From: JAFAZI01 sp035501255
GTDB taxonomy: Bacteria > Actinomycetota > Actinomycetes > JAFAQI01
Direction of reading: 5' to 3'
Length of the DNA stretch: 25,193 bases
NCBI GenBank assembly: GCA_035501255.1
Contig: DATJWM010000098.1
Coordinates: 1-25,193 of the forward strand
A program made the translations under genes and the position numbers. Shown here one piece after another: positions 21,408-25,193 of this stretch (the first letter of the stretch is position 1; each line of letters opens with the position of its first letter). Below the pieces are notes generated by a model. The model saw only the letters and a list, made by a program, of their open reading frames with translations. It ran no database searches and was not told the origin of the DNA.

Positions 21408-22931
21408 GTGACCGCGACGACTGAATCGGCGGTCCGCTGGGCACGTCCCGCCGCGGCAGCCGCACTCGTCGCTGGAATCGTCCTGCGGTTGTTCAGCACG
21501 TCCCCGATGTGGCTCGACGAGGCGCAGACGGTCGCCATCGCCCAGCGCTCGGTCGGAAGCCTGCTCCACACCCTGCGAATCGACGGCGCGCCGCCGCTGT
21601 TCTACCTGCTTCTCCACTACTGGATGGACGTCTTCGGCACCGGAGACCTTGGAGCTCGGTCCCTGTCGACCGCGTTCAGCATCGCCGCCTTGCCGCTCAT
21701 GGGTATCGCGGCGAAGCGATACCGGCTGGTCGATGGTGCGTCCTGGCCCGCTGTGCTGCTGCTCGCCACGAACCCGTTCGCGATCCGCTATGCGACCGAG
21801 GCCAGGATGTACTCCCTCGTCCTGTTCCTCGTGCTTGTTGCCCTCATCGCCTACGAGAAGGTGTGGCGCGACGGCGGTGCGTGGCCGGTGCTCGGCGCGG
21901 GACTCGTCACCGGCGCTCTCCTGCTCACGCAGTACTGGGCGATGTTCATGGCGGTCGCGGCCGGAATCGCCGTACTCATCGCGGTGTGGCGAGGTGTGCG
22001 GCGCGCAACGGTCTTGGTCCTCCCGCTCGTCATCGGGGCCGTCGTCTTCGTCCCCTGGCTGCCGACGTTCCTCTACCAGAGCAAGCACACCGGCGCACCT
22101 TGGGGAAGCCCGCCGGGCCTGCTGACCGCGGTGCTGTCGGTCGGCAGTTGGACCGGAAGCGGCGTCGCGGCGCCGCTTCTCCAATGGTCGCTGTACCTCC
22201 TCCTCGTGATCGCCATCCTCGGTTATCCCGCCTCCGGTGGCGGGGTGACCTTCCGCACTCCGGCGCGGCGCAAACCGCTGTTCATCGTGACCTTCTCCAT
22301 CGTCACGCTGGCACTCGCGACGATCGCGAGCGAGATCTCGGCCAGCGCGTACGCGCCGCGCTACACGATGATCGTCTTCCCGCTGATGCTGCTGGTCGCA
22401 GCCAGCGGCTTCGCCGCAATCCCCGCCCGGGCCCGGCCGGTCGCGATTGCGGTCGTGTGCGTCCTGGGTCTCGCGGGATCGATCCTGCTCCCGTTCAACT
22501 TGCGCACCCAGGCCGCCCAGGTCGCCAGCGTGCTCAAGGATGCCGGGCCGAACGACCTCGTCGTCTACTGTCCGGATCAGCTAGGCCCCGCGGTGTATCG
22601 GCTCGCCCCCCATGCCGGCCGCCAGGTCGTCTACCCGACGTTCGGATCGCCCGAAATTGTCAACTGGGTCAACTACAAGAACCGCAACGAGAACGCCCAC
22701 CCGGTCGCGTTCGCGAACGAGGCGCTCGAACGGTCCGACGGGCACCGGATCTGGCTGGTCTACGACACCGGTTACCCGACGCTCTCGGGTGGCTGCGCCT
22801 CACTGCTGACATCGTTCACGCTCGCTCGCGGGCGTCCGACGACACGGCTCAAACCGCACGCGGCCTTCGAACGGTACGGGGTGGTGGAGTTCCCGGCAGA
22901 TCAGGCGGTCAACGCGGCGGGCAGGCCGTAA
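21408..22931 (+). CDS. Polytopic GT-C glycosyltransferase (family 39-like)
   Basis: A 507-aa integral membrane enzyme. The first helix is followed by MWLDEAQTVAIAQ, with D37-E38 in the first outer loop, the acidic site of GT-C enzymes. The next segment, GAPPLFYLLLHYWM, is the typical GT39/ArnT-like motif (GxPPLFY). About nine or ten hydrophobic helices follow, then a C-terminal extracytoplasmic domain from about residue 370. Such enzymes use polyprenyl-phosphate sugars as donors on the outer face of the membrane, matching the divergent GT2 that could make the donor. GTG 21408 follows TACCCT by 7 nt and has no Shine-Dalgarno sequence. The last 23 bp overlap the 3' end of the convergent gene at 22909. 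Confidence 0.85.
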   Translation: MTATTESAVRWARPAAAAALVAGIVLRLFSTSPMWLDEAQTVAIAQRSVGSLLHTLRIDGAPPLFYLLLHYWMDVFGTGDLGARSLSTAFSIAALPLMGIAAKRYRLVDGASWPAVLLLATNPFAIRYATEARMYSLVLFLVLVALIAYEKVWRDGGAWPVLGAGLVTGALLLTQYWAMFMAVAAGIAVLIAVWRGVRRATVLVLPLVIGAVVFVPWLPTFLYQSKHTGAPWGSPPGLLTAVLSVGSWTGSGVAAPLLQWSLYLLLVIAILGYPASGGGVTFRTPARRKPLFIVTFSIVTLALATIASEISASAYAPRYTMIVFPLMLLVAASGFAAIPARARPVAIAVVCVLGLAGSILLPFNLRTQAAQVASVLKDAGPNDLVVYCPDQLGPAVYRLAPHAGRQVVYPTFGSPEIVNWVNYKNRNENAHPVAFANEALERSDGHRIWLVYDTGYPTLSGGCASLLTSFTLARGRPTTRLKPHAAFERYGVVEFPADQAVNAAGRP

Positions 22932-24339
22932 AGACCGTCCAGGCGTGGTCGCCGGAGCCCACGGTGCCCAGTTTGGTGTAGCCGGAGGAGACCTGGGCCG
23001 GGATTCGCGGGGTGGTTCCCTGGGCGATGACCGTGCCGTCCGCCGGATCCGGGACGGTGTACTGCACCTGGTCGAGATGTAGGTGGAGTTGCCATGCCAC
23101 CATCGGGACCTGGAAGTTCTGGGTGCTGACCGGACCGCAGCGCAGGATCGCCGCCCGTCCGCCCCCGAGCGTCACCGCCTGCTTCAGGGTCGATTGAAGC
23201 CGTTCGAATCGGCGTCCGAGCAAGGCGCCCTGCCGGACCTGGCGAGCGGTGGTCACCATGTCCGGCACCAGCACTGCCGCGACAACCACGGCGACGGCGA
23301 CCGTTGCCACGGCTGCCCCCCGCCGACCATGCAGCGCTCCGGCCACCCAGCGGACCGCATCGGCGACGAAGATGCCGACGACGACACACGCGAGTGCCGC
23401 GCCCGGGAGCAAGTAGCGCGAGGCGCCGGTCGCGAAATGGCCTTGGGCGAGTACCGCGTCGACGAGCAGCCAGGAAACCGCCCCCGCGCTGAACCAGATC
23501 GTCGGACCTGCCCGTCCGGTGCGCCACCAGCGCACGATCGCCACCGCAACGGCGAGGAGGAACAGCGTGACGACGACGGGAGAGATCAACTGCCAGGTCT
23601 CCCGAATGGTGGCGAGGCCCGGCTCCCGTGACAGGAGCGGTCCTCCCTGGCTCTGGTGCGTCGCCGCACTCGCGGACCGGAAGAACTGGTGCGCACCGAC
23701 CACGTCGATCATGAACCACGACAGCGGGACGGCGATCCCCAGGCAGGCCGCGGCGACCCGCCATCGCCACGTTCGCGGCCAGGCGAGCCACAGCGCATAC
23801 AGGAAGAGGAAGGGCCAGACCTCGGGGCGAAGGAGCCCCGCGGCCACGAGCGCCCCGAGCGCAACCCGCCGCCGACCGTCCAGGTGATTGTCGATCGCCG
23901 CGAGCACCGCCGCGGTCGCCATCGGTTCCGACATCCCGCGCATGAACAGATAGCCGAGGTATTGGTCGGCACTTGCCAGGCAGACGGCGGCAACCAGACC
24001 GGCCCACACGCCCGCGTATCGGCGGGCAAGCTGGAACGTCACCGCGAAGGACAGCAACGCCGCCGCACGCGCAACGACAAGCCACAGGATCGGTGCGACT
24101 CCGGTGCGGGCGAACAGCGTCGTGAACGCGATCGGCAGTGGCTTCACCGCGGTGGCCGCGGCCCGGGTGTTGAGGTCGAGGTGGGTGATCTCCCGGCCCC
24201 AGATCAGCCACGACCACGGGTCATAGGCCACGCTGCGCGGGAGAACCAGCAATGACAGGCCAGCGAGGGCGAAGGAGCCGCCCAGCATCCACCACCAGCG
24301 TGTCGCCGGAGCGGGCCGGCGCCGGTCCTCGGGCGACAT
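22909..24339 (-). CDS. Polytopic membrane protein, probable GT-C glycosyltransferase
   Basis: A 476-aa multi-helix membrane protein. After the first helix comes AYDPWSWLIWGREITHLDLNT with D40, then VKPLPIAFTTLFA. This DPWxWLxWGREI...KPLP signature is one I associate with actinobacterial GT-C-fold proteins annotated only as hypothetical or membrane glycosyltransferases. YLFMRGMSEPMATAAVL and LLRPEVWPFLFLYALWLAWP are further GT-C-like loops. The last ~100 residues after VVAAVLVPDMVT form an outer domain. ATG 24339 is chosen because GAGG lies 7 nt upstream; the open frame back to 24669 overlaps the divergent flavoprotein gene. The donor and acceptor are unknown. It converges on the neighbouring GT-C gene, with a 23-bp overlap. 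Confidence 0.8.
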   Translation of the reverse strand: MSPEDRRRPAPATRWWWMLGGSFALAGLSLLVLPRSVAYDPWSWLIWGREITHLDLNTRAAATAVKPLPIAFTTLFARTGVAPILWLVVARAAALLSFAVTFQLARRYAGVWAGLVAAVCLASADQYLGYLFMRGMSEPMATAAVLAAIDNHLDGRRRVALGALVAAGLLRPEVWPFLFLYALWLAWPRTWRWRVAAACLGIAVPLSWFMIDVVGAHQFFRSASAATHQSQGGPLLSREPGLATIRETWQLISPVVVTLFLLAVAVAIVRWWRTGRAGPTIWFSAGAVSWLLVDAVLAQGHFATGASRYLLPGAALACVVVGIFVADAVRWVAGALHGRRGAAVATVAVAVVVAAVLVPDMVTTARQVRQGALLGRRFERLQSTLKQAVTLGGGRAAILRCGPVSTQNFQVPMVAWQLHLHLDQVQYTVPDPADGTVIAQGTTPRIPAQVSSGYTKLGTVGSGDHAWTVFTACPPR

Positions 24340-24454
24340 TGCAGACCTCACCTTATCCGTCGACCAGACCGCACGGCGGATAGCATGGAGTGCCCGCCCA
24401 TGGCCGTCTGACCGCGTTGCTCGGCTCGTTCCGATCGCGTCCACGAGGAGTTCG

Positions 24455-25193
24455 GTGTCACCCCACGCTGTGCCATCCCCCACCGATCCGATCGTGGTGG
24501 TCGGTGCAGGGCCGGCCGGCCTGACCGCGGCGTACGCCCTCACCAAGAAGTCGCACCCGGTGACCGTCATCGAGTCCGACGACGTCGTCGGCGGGATCAG
24601 CCGAACCGTGGAACGGGACGGCTGGCGCTTCGACATCGGCGGGCATCGGTTCTTCACGAAGGTGCACACCGTGGAAGACCTCTGGCACGAGATTCTGCCC
24701 GACGAGGACTTCCTGCTCCGCCCACGGATGAGCCGGATCTACTACGACGACAAGCTCTTCGACTACCCGCTTCGCGCGTCCAACGCGTTGAAGAACCTCG
24801 GAGTCATCGAGGCGATCAAGTGCGTGCTCTCCTACATCTGGGTGCGGATCCACCCACCGAAGGACCAGTCGACGCTCGAAGGCTGGGTCGCTGCCCGCTT
24901 CGGCTGGCGCCTGTACCGCACCTTCTTCAAGACCTACAACGAGAAGGTCTGGGGGGTACCGGCAAGTGAGATCGCGGCCGACTGGGCCGCGCAGCGAATC
25001 AAGAACCTCTCGCTGTTTACCGCGGTCGTCAACGCGCTCATGCCCAAGCGCAACCAGACGGACATCACCACGCTGATCGAGGAGTTTCAGTACCCGAAGT
25101 TCGGGCCCGGGATGATGTGGGAGCGCTGCCGCGACCTGGTCGAGGCGCGTGGCTGCAAGGTGATCATGAACACCCGCGTGGTGAGCATCCGCC
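24455..25193 (+). CDS. UDP-galactopyranose-mutase-like FAD protein, 5' part only
   Basis: The first 246 codons of a flavoprotein that runs off the right edge. The N-terminal Rossmann motif is VVVGAGPAGLTAAYAL (GAGPAG 17-22), with E40 for the FAD ribose and DDVVGGISRT, FDIGGHRFF motifs. Later stretches RIYYDDKLFDYPLR and RTFFKTYNEKVWGVPASEI occur in NAD(P)/FAD-dependent amine-oxidase-fold proteins related to UDP-galactopyranose mutase and protoporphyrinogen oxidase. The YNEKVWG pattern favours the sugar-mutase side of the family. The context of glycosyltransferases also points to nucleotide-sugar or glycan chemistry. GTG 24455 has GAGGAG at 24445-24450. A possible -10 TAGCAT is at 24381-24386. 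Confidence 0.83.
   Translation, partial: MSPHAVPSPTDPIVVVGAGPAGLTAAYALTKKSHPVTVIESDDVVGGISRTVERDGWRFDIGGHRFFTKVHTVEDLWHEILPDEDFLLRPRMSRIYYDDKLFDYPLRASNALKNLGVIEAIKCVLSYIWVRIHPPKDQSTLEGWVAARFGWRLYRTFFKTYNEKVWGVPASEIAADWAAQRIKNLSLFTAVVNALMPKRNQTDITTLIEEFQYPKFGPGMMWERCRDLVEARGCKVIMNTRVVSIR

Noticed and set aside
22901..24217. 438-codon minus-strand frame alternative to the GT-C gene
   Set aside because: It lacks hydrophobic helices and family motifs, while the overlapping frame at 22909-24339 has both.
24385..24411. Eight-codon upstream ORF before the flavoprotein gene
   Set aside because: Its ATG overlaps the proposed -10 element TAGCAT and there is no ribosome binding site, so it would not be transcribed or translated.

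Overview
The window is high-GC DNA from an actinomycete (Actinomycetota). The evidence is the RegX3/SenX3-type phosphate two-component system, a PASTA-less membrane Ser/Thr kinase, a DUF3099 protein, frequent GTG starts, several apparent leaderless starts (a TANNNT hexamer 6-7 nt before the start codon), a CCA-less tRNA and a DnaA-box pair containing the actinobacterial form TTGTCCACA. The genus cannot be resolved by eye. There are no insertion sequences, phage genes or CRISPR arrays, and it reads as ordinary chromosome.

Region 1 (1-7257) is a complete phosphate module. On the minus strand senX3 and regX3 are followed by a 42-codon acidic ORF, all linked by 4-nt overlaps. Divergent from them run phoU and then pstS-pstC-pstA-pstB. 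The senX3/phoU gap holds four exact 30-bp tandem units, each carrying the same 13-bp palindrome. The phoU/pstS gap holds two DnaA boxes followed by a PHO box. A related GYTCACCGTTYAYC motif lies at the senX3 start, so SenX3-RegX3 probably controls both itself and the transporter, with PhoU linking the transporter to the kinase.

Region 2 (7310-14946) is mixed housekeeping: a DUF3099 membrane protein, an orphan ParA ATPase, an acyl-CoA dehydrogenase, divergent genes for a glycerol-3-phosphate dehydrogenase and an alkyl-DHAP-synthase-like flavoprotein (both DHAP-linked), a membrane Ser/Thr kinase with a Thr/Pro-rich external tail, and a STAS protein lacking the usual phosphorylatable serine motif.

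Region 3 (15015-19576) has tRNA-Arg(CCU), an MFS-like transporter fused to a cyclic-nucleotide-binding domain, and a probable operon of an unrecognised alpha/beta-hydrolase-like protein with a PKD-like C-terminus plus a TetR regulator. A 27-bp near-perfect palindrome resembling tetO sits in front of this operon.

Region 4 (19581-25193) looks like a cell-envelope glycan locus: a flippase-like membrane protein, a family 2 glycosyltransferase, two polytopic GT-C-type glycosyltransferases and the start of a UDP-galactopyranose-mutase-like flavoprotein. The GT2 and first GT-C genes diverge from start codons only 19 nt apart, around a symmetric TACCCTA element that fits a -10 box 7 nt from each start.
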